This document shows, in pieces, positions 43,089 to 51,669 of a stretch of 64,000 bases of DNA (position 1 is its first letter; each line of letters begins with the position of its first letter). This stretch comes from Leadbetterella sp964563435 (GTDB lineage: Bacteria > Bacteroidota > Bacteroidia > Cytophagales > Spirosomataceae): NCBI GenBank assembly GCA_964563435.1, contig CAZLXI010000027.1, forward strand, positions 1-64,000, written 5' to 3'. Made by a program: the position numbers and the translations under genes. The notes under the pieces were generated by a model. That model was not told the origin of the DNA. It saw only the letters and a program-made list of their open reading frames with translations, and did no database searches.

Positions 43089-43706
43089 ATGTCTGGTATT
43101 ATTGGAAAAAAAATAGGGATGACCACCATTTTTAACAATGGTGCGGCGGTGCCTTGTACAGTGATTGAAGCAGGCCCTTGTGTAGTCACTCAGGTGAGAA
43201 CTGAAGAAAACGACGGATACAAAGCGATCCAGTTGGGTTTCGGCGAGAAAAAAGAGAAGAGAACTACCAAAGCCCTTTTAGGTCACTTTAAAAAGGCCAA
43301 CACCACTCCTAAGAGAAAGCTGGTTGAGTTTAAAGAGTTTGAAAAAGAATTCGCTCTGGGCGATACGATCAAAATAGAAGACGTATTTACCGAAGGTGAA
43401 TTTGTTGATGTCAGCGGAAATACCAAAGGTAAGGGATTTCAGGGCGTAGTGAAACGTCATGGTTTCGGCGGGGTTGGACAAACCACTCACGGTCAGCACA
43501 ACAGGGCCCGTCACCCGGGTTCTATCGGAGCCTGTTCCTATCCTGCAAGAGTATTCAAAGGACTGAAAATGGCCGGAAGAATGGGCAACACCAAGGTGAC
43601 CATTCAAAACCTCCAGGTATTGAAGCTGTTCCCCGAGAAAAACCTGATCATCGTATCCGGATCGGTTCCCGGTGGTAAGAACGGAATCATCACCCTGCAT
43701 AAGTAA
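43089..43706 (+). CDS. rplC: 50S ribosomal protein L3
   Basis: The 205-residue early-assembly protein of the large subunit, reaching toward the peptidyl transferase centre. It starts MSGIIGKKIGMTTIFNNG. The loop with GVVKRHGFGG and THGQHNRARHPGSIGA, and the ending MGNTKVTIQNLQVLKLFPEKN, are diagnostic. It is the first gene of the operon here; rpsJ, usually just upstream, is absent. Confidence 0.97.
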   Translation: MSGIIGKKIGMTTIFNNGAAVPCTVIEAGPCVVTQVRTEENDGYKAIQLGFGEKKEKRTTKALLGHFKKANTTPKRKLVEFKEFEKEFALGDTIKIEDVFTEGEFVDVSGNTKGKGFQGVVKRHGFGGVGQTTHGQHNRARHPGSIGACSYPARVFKGLKMAGRMGNTKVTIQNLQVLKLFPEKNLIIVSGSVPGGKNGIITLHK

Positions 43707-43757
43707 TTCGTAATTTTTAAAGGTCGTGGCTGACGACATCGAAAAACAGCTGATAAA

Positions 43758-44387
43758 ATGGAAGTAAAAGTAATTAACAAAACAGGTAAGGAAACCGGGA
43801 AGTCGCTTCAACTCAGTGACGAGGTTTTCGGAATTGAGCCTAACCAGCACGTGGTATGGTTAGATGTGAAGCATTATCTTGCTAACCAGCGTCAGGGAAC
43901 GCACAAATCCAAAGAAAGAGCGGAAATAGCGCGTTCTACCAAGAAGCTGCTTCGTCAGAAAGGATCCGGCGGTGCCCGTCACGGTTCTGCCAAAGCGCCT
44001 ATCTATGTGGGTGGAGGCAGAGTTTTCGGTCCTCGTCCGAGAAACTACGATTTCAAGCTTAACCTTAAAGTGAAGCAGCTGGCCCGTAAATCGGTGCTTT
44101 CTGCAAGACTGGCGGAGAATCAATTGAGAGTAGTGGAAGATTTCGGTTTCGAAACGCCTAAAACCAAGGCCTATATCGAGTTTCTTAGCGCGCTTTCACT
44201 GGCCGGAAAGAAAACACTCTTCGTAGTGAACGGTGCAGAAAATAACCTTTATCTGTCTGCGAGAAACATCCCTAAAACCCGCGTGGTGGATGTAAATTCA
44301 GTGAACACCTATGATCTGGTGAATACCGATACCATCCTGTTGGCGGAGAGTGCGATTTCTCAATTAGAAACCATTTTGAAAGATTAA
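43758..44387 (+). CDS. rplD: 50S ribosomal protein L4
   Basis: A 209-residue large-subunit protein lining the exit tunnel. The extended loop KLLRQKGSGGARHGSAKAP and GGGRVFGPRPRNYDFKLN identify it. In E. coli L4 represses its own operon; whether it does so here is unknown. The 51-base spacer after rplC contains a small GTCGT / ACGAC hairpin. Confidence 0.97.
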   Translation: MEVKVINKTGKETGKSLQLSDEVFGIEPNQHVVWLDVKHYLANQRQGTHKSKERAEIARSTKKLLRQKGSGGARHGSAKAPIYVGGGRVFGPRPRNYDFKLNLKVKQLARKSVLSARLAENQLRVVEDFGFETPKTKAYIEFLSALSLAGKKTLFVVNGAENNLYLSARNIPKTRVVDVNSVNTYDLVNTDTILLAESAISQLETILKD

Positions 44388-44391
44388 AACA

Positions 44392-44679
44392 ATGAGTATC
44401 TTAAAAAGACCCATCATCACTGAGAAGACTCAGGGGTTAAACGCAAAGAATAAATATACATTTGAGGTAGGCCGCGATGCCAACAAGATTTCCATTGCTG
44501 CAGCCGTAGAAAAAATGTATGGTGTGACCGTAGAGAAAGTGAATACGATTACGCAGATTGGTAAGAAGAAGTCGAGAATGACCCGGAACAAGATCAGCTC
44601 CGGTAAAACAGCTACTTACAAAAAAGCAATAGTTACACTTAAGGAAGGCGAGATCATCGATTTCTACGCCGAATTATAA
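44392..44679 (+). CDS. rplW: 50S ribosomal protein L23
   Basis: A 95-residue protein at the tunnel exit and the docking site of trigger factor and SRP. LKRPIITEKTQGLNAKNKYTF and VGRDANKISIAAAVEKMYGV are family-typical. The start is four bases after the rplD stop. Confidence 0.96.
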   Translation: MSILKRPIITEKTQGLNAKNKYTFEVGRDANKISIAAAVEKMYGVTVEKVNTITQIGKKKSRMTRNKISSGKTATYKKAIVTLKEGEIIDFYAEL

Positions 44680-44695
44680 TTTAATTATAAAGTAT

Positions 44696-44717
44696 AGTCC
44701 CGATGGGAATCGGGGCT
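44696..44717 (+). promoter_or_regulatory. Stem-loop before rplB
   Basis: AGTCCCGAT and ATCGGGGCT can pair as a 9-bp stem (one G-U) with a GGGA loop, in the 53-base gap between rplW and rplB. It may be an mRNA processing or regulatory structure; there is no U-run for termination. Confidence 0.4.
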
Positions 44718-44732
44718 GCAAATGTTTGAACC

Positions 44733-45557
44733 ATGGCAGTGAAAAAATTAAATCCGGTAACACCCGGTACCCGACACAGAATTGCTCCCGACTTTTCTGA
44801 TGTAACGACCAACAAGCCTGAAAAGAGCCTGTTGGGTGTGATCAAGAGAACGGGAGGTAGAAACAATGAAGGCCACAGAACCGCCAGATATATTGGTGGC
44901 GGTCACAAGAGAAGATACCGTATTATCGACTTCAAGAGGGATAAATACGATGTTCCTGCAGAAGTATTGACGATAGAGTATGATCCGAACCGTACTTCCA
45001 GAATTGCACTTGTACAGTACACTGACGGCGAAAAGAGATACATCATCGCGCCTCAGGGACTTAAAGTAGGTCAGAAAATTGTTTCCGGTGAGAAAGTAGC
45101 TCCTGAAGTAGGTAATGCCCTCCTGTTGAAAAACATGCCTCTGGGTACTATCGTACATAATATTGAGCTGACTCCCGGCAAAGGTGCCCAGATGGCCCGC
45201 AGCGCCGGTACGTATGCCCAGGTGCTGGCCAAAGAAGGGAAATATGTTACCCTGAAAATGCCTTCCGGTGAAATGAGACTGGTACTGGCCAACAGCATGG
45301 CTACCGTAGGTTCCGTTTCCAACCCTGACCACATGAACGTGGTATTAGGGAAGGCCGGACGTAACCGTTGGTTAGGCAGAAGACCAAGAGTAAGAGGGGT
45401 GGTAATGAACCCGGTAGATCACCCCATGGGAGGTGGTGAAGGCCGTGCCTCAGGAGGTCACCCGCGTTCTCGTAACGGTCTGCTTGCCAAAGGTAAGAAA
45501 ACCAGAGACAAGAACAAGTACTCTAACAAGTTAATCATTTCCAGAAGAACCAAATAA
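44733..45557 (+). CDS. rplB: 50S ribosomal protein L2
   Basis: A 274-residue core protein of the large subunit, needed for subunit joining and peptide bond formation. It starts MAVKKLNPVTPGTRHRI. RNNEGHRTARYIGGGHKRRY and the C-terminal GVVMNPVDHPMGGGEGRA, holding the conserved functional histidine, are clear. The 53-base gap before it contains a stem-loop. Confidence 0.97.
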   Translation: MAVKKLNPVTPGTRHRIAPDFSDVTTNKPEKSLLGVIKRTGGRNNEGHRTARYIGGGHKRRYRIIDFKRDKYDVPAEVLTIEYDPNRTSRIALVQYTDGEKRYIIAPQGLKVGQKIVSGEKVAPEVGNALLLKNMPLGTIVHNIELTPGKGAQMARSAGTYAQVLAKEGKYVTLKMPSGEMRLVLANSMATVGSVSNPDHMNVVLGKAGRNRWLGRRPRVRGVVMNPVDHPMGGGEGRASGGHPRSRNGLLAKGKKTRDKNKYSNKLIISRRTK

Positions 45558-45570
45558 AAACAAGTAATAA

Positions 45571-45849
45571 ATGGCTCGTTCATTAAAAAAAGGACCATAC
45601 ATTGATTTTAGACTTGAAAACAAAGTCTTTGCAATGAATGACTCAGGAAAGAAATCCGTGATCAAGACCTGGTCAAGAAGATCCATGATTTCGCCGGACT
45701 TTATAGGACATACGTTTGCTGTACATAACGGAAACAAGTTTATCCCGGTTTACGTGACAGATAACATGATTGGACATAAGTTAGGAGAATTTGCTCCTAC
45801 GCGTAACTTCAGAGGTCACGTAAATAAGAAAGATAAAGGTAAAAGATAA
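45571..45849 (+). CDS. rpsS: 30S ribosomal protein S19
   Basis: A 92-residue small-subunit head protein near the S13 contact. ARSLKKGPYIDFRLENKV and the ending KLGEFAPTRNFRGHVNKK are diagnostic. It starts 13 bases after rplB. Confidence 0.97.
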   Translation: MARSLKKGPYIDFRLENKVFAMNDSGKKSVIKTWSRRSMISPDFIGHTFAVHNGNKFIPVYVTDNMIGHKLGEFAPTRNFRGHVNKKDKGKR

Positions 45850-45887
45850 TATTCTGAGAAGATACTTCTCTAATAATAGATTAAGAA

Positions 45888-46244
45888 ATGGAAGCAGTAG
45901 CAAAATTAAAGGATTTCCCTACCTCGCCGCGTAAAGCCAGGCTTGTAGCAGATCTTATCAGGGGTAAGAAAGTAAACCAGGCGCTGGGTATTCTTTCGTA
46001 TCAGCCTCAGCAGGCCGCACCGGTAATTAAGAAGGTATTACTATCTGCCATTGCCAACTGGCAAAACAGGAATGAAGATGCCCGGATTGAAGATGCTGAT
46101 CTTTATGTGAAGACCATCATGATCGACGGTGGAAGAATGTTGAAGAGACTACGTCCTGCTCCCCAGGGGAGAGCTTACCGGGTAAGAAAGCGTTCTCAGC
46201 ACATTACCATTGTGGTAGACACACTGGAGAATCAATCAGCATAA
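45888..46244 (+). CDS. rplV: 50S ribosomal protein L22
   Basis: A 118-residue tunnel protein with a long beta hairpin. SPRKARLVADLIRGKKVNQA and the hairpin region GRMLKRLRPAPQGRAYRVRK, followed by SQHITIVV, define it. It lies between rpsS and rpsC as in other genomes. Confidence 0.97.
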   Translation: MEAVAKLKDFPTSPRKARLVADLIRGKKVNQALGILSYQPQQAAPVIKKVLLSAIANWQNRNEDARIEDADLYVKTIMIDGGRMLKRLRPAPQGRAYRVRKRSQHITIVVDTLENQSA

Positions 46245-46275
46245 GCAAATTAAGAATTTATATTAATCAGATACA

Positions 46276-47076
46276 ATGGGACAAAAAGTAAATCCTGTAG
46301 GTTTAAGACTAGGTTACATAAGAGGCTGGGAGTCTAACTGGTACGGTGGAAAGACCTTTTCTGAGAAGCTTGTAGAAGACGATAAGATCAGAAAATATAT
46401 CAACGCCCGTATTCCTAAGGGTTCCGTTTCGAGGGTTGTGATCGAAAGAACCTTAAAAAGAATTACATTGACTATACATACGGCCCGGCCCGGTGTAGTG
46501 ATCGGTAAGGCGGGAAGTGAAGTAGATAAGCTGAGAGAAGAACTCAAAAAGCTGACCAAAAAAGACGTTCAGATCAACATCTTCGAGATCAAGAGACCGG
46601 AGATCGACGCCAAGCTGGTGGGAGAAACCATCGCTCAGCAGCTGAGAGCCCGGATATCTTTCCGGAGAGCTATGAAACAGGCCATCCAGTCCGCTATGAG
46701 AGTAGGTGCTCAGGGGATCAAGATCAAACTGGGTGGACGTTTGGGCGGTGCTGAAATGGCCCGTAACGAGCAATACAAAGAAGGCAGAATTCCGCTTCAC
46801 ACCCTGAGAGCAGATATCGATTATGCGGTAACAGAGGCCCTGACCGTATATGGTATCATAGGTATTAAAGTGTGGATCTTCAAAGGCGAGGTTTTCGGTA
46901 AAAGAGACCTTACCTCCGTTCAGGCCCTGGCTACAGAATCTCCTGATACCAAGAAGTCGTCGTTTAGCGGCGGTCATCAGCAGGGTGATAGAAGAGGTCG
47001 TGGAGGCAGAGACGAAGAGGGTGGTAGAAAAAGAAGAAATGGCGGCGGAAGAGGCGCCGGTCATAAGAAAAATTAA
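46276..47076 (+). CDS. rpsC: 30S ribosomal protein S3
   Basis: A 266-residue small-subunit head protein with KH and C-terminal domains. GQKVNPVGLRLGYIRGWES starts the N-terminal region. HTARPGVVIGKAGSEVDKLR is the KH signature. The last 40 residues form a glycine- and arginine-rich, low-complexity tail (HQQGDRRGRGGRDEEGGRK) longer than in many bacteria but common in Bacteroidota. Confidence 0.97.
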   Translation: MGQKVNPVGLRLGYIRGWESNWYGGKTFSEKLVEDDKIRKYINARIPKGSVSRVVIERTLKRITLTIHTARPGVVIGKAGSEVDKLREELKKLTKKDVQINIFEIKRPEIDAKLVGETIAQQLRARISFRRAMKQAIQSAMRVGAQGIKIKLGGRLGGAEMARNEQYKEGRIPLHTLRADIDYAVTEALTVYGIIGIKVWIFKGEVFGKRDLTSVQALATESPDTKKSSFSGGHQQGDRRGRGGRDEEGGRKRRNGGGRGAGHKKN

Positions 47077-47108
47077 TATAAGGGCTGTGAGCCGTAAACA
47101 TTAGTATT

Positions 47109-47528
47109 ATGTTACAACCGAAAAGAACCAGATTTAGAAAGCGTCAGAAAGGCAGAATCAAAGGTGTAGCCCACAGAGGACACGAGATTGCCTTCGGTTC
47201 ATTTGCGATAAAGAGTTTAGAGCCGGGCAGGATCACTGCAAGACAGATCGAGGCGGCTCGTATCGGGGTTACACGTGCCATGAAACGTGAAGGCCAGGTA
47301 TGGATCAGAATATTCCCTGATAACCCGATCACCAAGAAGCCTCTGGAAGTGCGGATGGGTAAAGGTAAGGGTGCTCCTGAATATTGGGTAGCAAACATTT
47401 ATCCGGGAACCATTCTTTTTGAATGTACCGGGGTTCCGTTAGAGTTGGCAAAAGAAGCTTTGAGATTAGCAGCTCAGAAGCTACCGGTTAAAACCAAGTT
47501 CGTGGTTCGCAGGGATTACGAAGTATAA
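47109..47528 (+). CDS. rplP: 50S ribosomal protein L16
   Basis: A 139-residue protein near the A-site tRNA elbow. It starts MLQPKRTRFRKRQKGRIKG. The conserved KGKGAPEYWVANIYPGTILF and AAQKLPVKTKFV are clear. It starts 32 bases after rpsC. Confidence 0.97.
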   Translation: MLQPKRTRFRKRQKGRIKGVAHRGHEIAFGSFAIKSLEPGRITARQIEAARIGVTRAMKREGQVWIRIFPDNPITKKPLEVRMGKGKGAPEYWVANIYPGTILFECTGVPLELAKEALRLAAQKLPVKTKFVVRRDYEV

Positions 47529-47543
47529 AATTTCAAGAAGAAG

Positions 47544-47726
47544 ATGAAAAAGAATGATCTAAGTGGCTTAACGGCTGAGCAATTGAAGCAGCAGATAGCC
47601 GAAGAAAAAGACAGATTGGTGAAGCTTAAGTTTGCTCATGCAATTACTCCGATTGAAAATCCGAGGAGAATTACGGAGGCCCGTAAAAATATTGCACGGT
47701 TATCTACCGCTTTAACAACCAAATAA
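47544..47726 (+). CDS. rpmC: 50S ribosomal protein L29
   Basis: A 60-residue two-helix protein near the tunnel exit. The C-terminal part LVKLKFAHAITPIENPRRIT ends EARKNIARLSTALTTK, as in its family. It is placed between rplP and rpsQ. Confidence 0.95.
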   Translation: MKKNDLSGLTAEQLKQQIAEEKDRLVKLKFAHAITPIENPRRITEARKNIARLSTALTTK

Positions 47727-47739
47727 ATTTTAATTTCTC

Positions 47740-47994
47740 ATGGAAAGAAAAGTAAGAAAAGAGCGTACCGGGGTAGTAACCAGCAATAAAATGGACAAAT
47801 CCGGAACCATATCGGTGGTTCGGAAGGTGAAACATCCGAAATACGGAAAGTTCATGATCAGAAGCAAGAAGTTTATGTTCCACGATGAGAATAACGAGGC
47901 CGGAATAGGCGATACCGTTAAGATCATGGAAACCAAACCGCTTAGCAAGAACAAAAGTTGGAGATTGGTCGAGATCATCGAAAGGGCCAAGTAA
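47740..47994 (+). CDS. rpsQ: 30S ribosomal protein S17
   Basis: An 84-residue OB-fold protein of the small-subunit body. RKERTGVVTSNKMDKSGTIS, VKHPKYGKFM and the ending METKPLSKNKSWRLVEIIE are typical. It follows rpmC by 13 bases. Confidence 0.96.
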   Translation: MERKVRKERTGVVTSNKMDKSGTISVVRKVKHPKYGKFMIRSKKFMFHDENNEAGIGDTVKIMETKPLSKNKSWRLVEIIERAK

Positions 47995-48030
47995 TCTGTT
48001 CATCACAAAACATAGTAAAAAGGTAATATA

Positions 48031-48399
48031 ATGTTACAGCAGGAATCAAGAGCCAACGTAGCTGACAACAGCGGGGCTAAAGAAGTTTTGGTAATCAGGG
48101 TTTTAGGGGGTACTAAAAAGAGATATGCCTCTTTAGGAGATAAGGTTGTAGTTACTGTAAAGAGTGCTCTTTCCTCTTCCAATATGAAAAAAGGTACTGT
48201 TTCCAAAGCCGTGGTAGTGAGAACGACCAAGGAAGTAAGAAGAAAAGACGGTTCCTACATCCGGTTCGAGGAAAATGCAGTGGTATTGCTGAATAACCAG
48301 AACGAGCCGCGCGGAACCCGGATCTTCGGACCGGTAGCCAGAGAGCTGAGAGAGAAGCAGTTCATGAAAATTGTTTCATTAGCCCCTGAGGTACTTTAA
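48031..48399 (+). CDS. rplN: 50S ribosomal protein L14
   Basis: A 122-residue protein at the subunit interface. It starts MLQQESRANVADNSGAKEV. The signature YIRFEENAVVLLNNQNEPRG with TRIFGPVARELREK is present. Confidence 0.97.
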   Translation: MLQQESRANVADNSGAKEVLVIRVLGGTKKRYASLGDKVVVTVKSALSSSNMKKGTVSKAVVVRTTKEVRRKDGSYIRFEENAVVLLNNQNEPRGTRIFGPVARELREKQFMKIVSLAPEVL

Positions 48400-48423
48400 T
48401 CATATTAAAAGTAATTAATTACA

Positions 48424-48762
48424 ATGGAAAGGAAATTTAACAAGATACCTAAGCTTCACGTAAGATCGGGTGACACCGTGGAAGTGATCGCCGGAAACTC
48501 CAAAGGGAAAACCGGGAAGATCGTGGAGGTTTTGGTAAAGAAAAACAGGGTAGTGGTGGAAGGTGTGAATATCATCAAAAAACACATCAAGCCCAGCGCT
48601 CAAAATCCTCAGGGTGAGATCAGGGAGGTTGAAGGCTCTATTCACATCAGCAATGTGAAGCTGGTAGATCCTTCCACCGGAAAAGCTACACGTACCGGTA
48701 GAAAAGCCAACGATGCGGGTAAGCTGCAGAGATACTCTAAGGCAACAGGTAAATTTATCTAA
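48424..48762 (+). CDS. rplX: 50S ribosomal protein L24
   Basis: A 112-residue assembly initiator of the large subunit. The KOW motif VRSGDTVEVIAGNSKGKTGK is near the start, and EGVNIIKKHIKPS follows. Length and position between rplN and rplE are usual. Confidence 0.96.
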   Translation: MERKFNKIPKLHVRSGDTVEVIAGNSKGKTGKIVEVLVKKNRVVVEGVNIIKKHIKPSAQNPQGEIREVEGSIHISNVKLVDPSTGKATRTGRKANDAGKLQRYSKATGKFI

Positions 48763-48797
48763 TAAAACCGGGTGGGTCGGAAATCCACCTTACGAAA

Positions 48798-49346
48798 ATG
48801 GCAAGATTAAGAGAAAAATATAAGAAAGAAGTTGTTAAGGAATTGCAGGAGAAATTCCAGTACAAGTCGATTATGCAGGTTCCTAAACTGGTGAAAATCG
48901 TAGTGAACAGAGGAGTAGGAGCAGCTACCGGTGACAAGAAGCTGGTGGATAGCAGCGTGGAAGAATTAAGCACTATCACCGGACAGAAGGCGGTACCTAC
49001 CGTATCGAAAAAGGCCGTTTCCAACTTTAAACTGAGAGAAGGAATGCCGATCGGTGCGAAAGTGACCCTGCGTTCTACCATCATGTACGAATTTCTGGAT
49101 CGTCTTACTTCTGTAGCGCTTCCGCGTGTGAGAGACTTTCAGGGTATTTCCGACAAAGGATTTGACGGAAGAGGAAACTATAACTTCGGTGTAACCGAGC
49201 AGATCATTTTCCCGGAGATCTCGATCGATAAGATCAGCAAGATCCAGGGAATGGATATCACTTTCGTAACTACTGCAAACACCGATGCCGAAGCGTACGA
49301 ATTGTTGAAAGCACTGGGTATGCCATTCGCTAATAAAAACAAATAA
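48798..49346 (+). CDS. rplE: 50S ribosomal protein L5
   Basis: A 182-residue protein of the central protuberance that binds 5S rRNA. MARLREKYKKEVVKELQEKF, TGQKAVPTVSKKAVSNFKLR and ISDKGFDGRGNYNFGVTEQI are diagnostic. The start is 35 bases after rplX. Confidence 0.97.
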   Translation: MARLREKYKKEVVKELQEKFQYKSIMQVPKLVKIVVNRGVGAATGDKKLVDSSVEELSTITGQKAVPTVSKKAVSNFKLREGMPIGAKVTLRSTIMYEFLDRLTSVALPRVRDFQGISDKGFDGRGNYNFGVTEQIIFPEISIDKISKIQGMDITFVTTANTDAEAYELLKALGMPFANKNK

Positions 49347-49364
49347 AAGATATAATCACAGATC

Positions 49365-49634
49365 ATGGCAAAAGAGTCAATAAAAGCTAGAGAAAGAAAA
49401 AGAGAGAGACTGGTAGCTAAGTTCGCAGCTAAAAGAGAAGCTCTGAAAAAGGCGGAAGACTGGAGAGGTCTTGATGCCCTTCCCAAGAACTCTTCGCCTG
49501 TAAGACTTCATAACAGATGTAAGCTTACCGGTCGTCCGAAAGGATATATGAGAAGATTCGGTATCAACCGGGTTACCTTCAGAGAAATGGCCAACAGCGG
49601 ATTAATTCCCGGTGTTACCAAATCCTCCTGGTAA
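49365..49634 (+). CDS. rpsN: 30S ribosomal protein S14 (zinc-free long form)
   Basis: An 89-residue S14 of the longer class without the two CxxC zinc motifs. It starts MAKESIKARERKRERLV and ends NRVTFREMANSGLIPGVTKSSW-like (here up to GVTKSSW). RLHNRCKLTGRPKGYMRRF contacts 16S rRNA. A 111-base gap with a promoter-like box follows. Confidence 0.96.
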   Translation: MAKESIKARERKRERLVAKFAAKREALKKAEDWRGLDALPKNSSPVRLHNRCKLTGRPKGYMRRFGINRVTFREMANSGLIPGVTKSSW

Positions 49635-49661
49635 AAAGTTTTTTTTCTTATTCAGAATTAT

Positions 49662-49669
49662 TATCTTTG
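49662..49669 (+). promoter_or_regulatory. Internal -7 box before rpsH
   Basis: TATCTTTG matches TAnnTTTG in the 111-base spacer between rpsN and rpsH; a T-run lies at the expected -33 distance. It would give a leader of about 70 bases, with a TCAC / GTGA stem near 49690. An internal promoter for the distal half of the operon is plausible. Confidence 0.5.
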
Positions 49670-49745
49670 CAGCCCAGTTAGATAAGTCACGCCTGTGATA
49701 CTGTCTGACGTTGGCTTAAGGTATCCAAAATATTAACTTAGTAAA

Positions 49746-50147
49746 ATGATTACAACGGATCCAATAGCAGATTTTCTTACCAGAATCAGAAATGCTATTA
49801 AAGCGAGGCACAGAGTGGTAGACATCCCGGCCTCCAACCTGAAAAAAGAGTTAACTGCGCTCCTTTATGAAAAAGGATATATCGCAAGTTACAAATTTGA
49901 GGACGAAGGTCCACAGGGGAATATCAAGATCGCCTTGAAATATAATCCCCAAACCAAAAGATCAGCGATCGTAAACCTGACAAGAGTTTCCAAGCCGGGT
50001 CTTCGCAAGTATGTGAAGTCTACCGAGCTGCCAAGGGTGCTTAACGGATTGGGTATCGCTATCATCTCTACTTCCAAAGGTATCATCACCGACAAGGAGG
50101 CCCGCACGTTGAACGTGGGTGGAGAGGTGCTTTGTTATGTATATTAA
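49746..50147 (+). CDS. rpsH: 30S ribosomal protein S8
   Basis: A 133-residue central-domain assembly protein. It starts MITTDPIADFLTRIRNAIKA and ends TSKGIITDKEARTLNVGGEV with LCYVY. In E. coli S8 represses the spc operon. The 70-base predicted leader before it could serve such a role but has not been shown to. Confidence 0.97.
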   Translation: MITTDPIADFLTRIRNAIKARHRVVDIPASNLKKELTALLYEKGYIASYKFEDEGPQGNIKIALKYNPQTKRSAIVNLTRVSKPGLRKYVKSTELPRVLNGLGIAIISTSKGIITDKEARTLNVGGEVLCYVY

Positions 50148-50200
50148 TTTTTGTTGACCGCTCGGCCCTTCAAACGGGACAGAGCCTTAAACGTATAATC

Positions 50201-50758
50201 ATGTCAAGAATAGGTAAAAAGCCAATTAACATCCCTGCCGGAGTAACCGTAAATGTGGCCAGCGGAAACGTGGTGACCGCTAAGGGCCCCAAGGGAGAAC
50301 TAACACAGAAGATCGACAACGATCTCAAGATCTCCATCGAAGACGGAGTTTTAACCGTGGAGAGACCTACCGAGCAGAAAAGACATAAAGCGCTGCACGG
50401 CCTTTCGCGGTCACTGATCAATAACCTGGTCGAAGGTGTGAGCGGAGGTTACAAGAAAGAGCTGGAGCTCGTAGGTGTGGGTTATAAAGCGACCAATAAC
50501 GGAAACGTAATTGATATGTCTTTGGGCTACTCGCACAACATCATCTTCGTAGCGCCGAAAGAAATTTCAGTGGCTACACGGATGGAGAAGGGTAAAAACC
50601 CGATCATTACCCTTGAAAGTAATGATAAGCAACTGCTGGGTATGGTCTGTGCAAAGATCAGATCATTACGTAAGATCGAGCCTTACAAAGGTAAAGGTAT
50701 TCGCTTTGTAGGTGAGGTAGTGAGAAGAAAAGCAGGTAAGACTGCCGGTAAGAAATAA
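50201..50758 (+). CDS. rplF: 50S ribosomal protein L6
   Basis: A 185-residue protein near the GTPase centre. The ATG at 50201 gives MSRIGKKPINIPAGV; the longer open frame starting at 50132 overlaps rpsH and is rejected. LVEGVSGGYKKELELVGVGY and the C-terminal RKIEPYKGKGIRFVGEVVRR are diagnostic. Confidence 0.97.
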   Translation: MSRIGKKPINIPAGVTVNVASGNVVTAKGPKGELTQKIDNDLKISIEDGVLTVERPTEQKRHKALHGLSRSLINNLVEGVSGGYKKELELVGVGYKATNNGNVIDMSLGYSHNIIFVAPKEISVATRMEKGKNPIITLESNDKQLLGMVCAKIRSLRKIEPYKGKGIRFVGEVVRRKAGKTAGKK

Positions 50759-50783
50759 TTAAGAACTTCAAATTTTAACATAT

Positions 50784-51131
50784 ATGTCCGGAGTTAAGTC
50801 TGAAAGAAGACAAAAAATAAAATGGAGAATCAGGAAAAGAGTTAACGGTACTGCAGAAAGGCCAAGGTTAACTGTTTTTCGGAGCAACGCCGGGATCTAC
50901 GCTCAGCTGATTGACGATGTGGCAGGTAAAACCCTTGCGGCAGCTTCAACACGCGAGCTGGGTCTGAAATCTTTAAATGTAGAGAACTCAAAGCAAGTGG
51001 GTGCTGCAGTGGCAAAAAAAGCTCAGGAAGCGGGTATCAGCAGTGTCGTTTTTGACCGGAACGGATACCTTTATCATGGTAACGTGAAAGCTTTGGCTGA
51101 CGGGGCAAGAGAAGCAGGACTTAACTTTTAA
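50784..51131 (+). CDS. rplR: 50S ribosomal protein L18
   Basis: A 115-residue 5S rRNA-binding protein. It has the basic start RRQKIKWRIRKRVNGTAERP, RLTVFRSNAGIYAQLIDD, and the ending VVFDRNGYLYHGNVKALAD. It starts 25 bases after rplF. Confidence 0.97.
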   Translation: MSGVKSERRQKIKWRIRKRVNGTAERPRLTVFRSNAGIYAQLIDDVAGKTLAAASTRELGLKSLNVENSKQVGAAVAKKAQEAGISSVVFDRNGYLYHGNVKALADGAREAGLNF

Positions 51132-51141
51132 TACTATTTAA

Positions 51142-51645
51142 ATGAAAGCGATAAAAGTAAACGAATCAGAATTAAAAGAGAAAGTTGTAGCTATCAACCG
51201 GGTTGCCAAAGTAGTAAAAGGCGGACGCCGTTTCAGCTTTTCAGCTATCGTGGTTCTGGGTGACGGACAGGGTGCCGTTGGCCAGGGACTGGGAAAAGCC
51301 AATGAGGTGACCGATGCTATTTCCAAAGCTGTGGAAGATGCCCGTAAAAATCTGGTGAACGTTCCTATTATCAACGGAACCGTTCCGCACGATATGGAAG
51401 GAAAATTCTCAGGCGGTTTCGTATATGTGAAACCTGCAGCTCCCGGTACGGGGGTGATCGCCGGTGGTGCGATGCGTGCGGTACTGGAAGCCGCCGGGGT
51501 GCATAACGTATTGGCCAAGTCGAAAGGTTCTTCCAACCCGCATAACGTGGTGAAGGCTACCATTGACGCGCTGACCAAAATGAGAGCTCCGCATGAAGTA
51601 GCCATGCAGAGAAGAGTGAAATTGAATAAAGTATTTAATGGCTGA
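51142..51645 (+). CDS. rpsE: 30S ribosomal protein S5
   Basis: A 167-residue protein active in decoding fidelity. The start includes LKEKVVAINRVAKVVKGGRR and FSFSAIVVLGDGQGAVGQGL. The second domain has GTGVIAGGAMRAVLEAAGVH. It is placed 10 bases after rplR. Confidence 0.97.
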   Translation: MKAIKVNESELKEKVVAINRVAKVVKGGRRFSFSAIVVLGDGQGAVGQGLGKANEVTDAISKAVEDARKNLVNVPIINGTVPHDMEGKFSGGFVYVKPAAPGTGVIAGGAMRAVLEAAGVHNVLAKSKGSSNPHNVVKATIDALTKMRAPHEVAMQRRVKLNKVFNG

Positions 51646-51669
51646 TAATAGCCTCAAACATTTGGAAAA

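Noticed and set aside
50132..50200. N-terminal extension of L6 overlapping rpsH
   Set aside because: The family start MSRIGKKP lies at 50201; the upstream part overlaps rpsH and has no homology.
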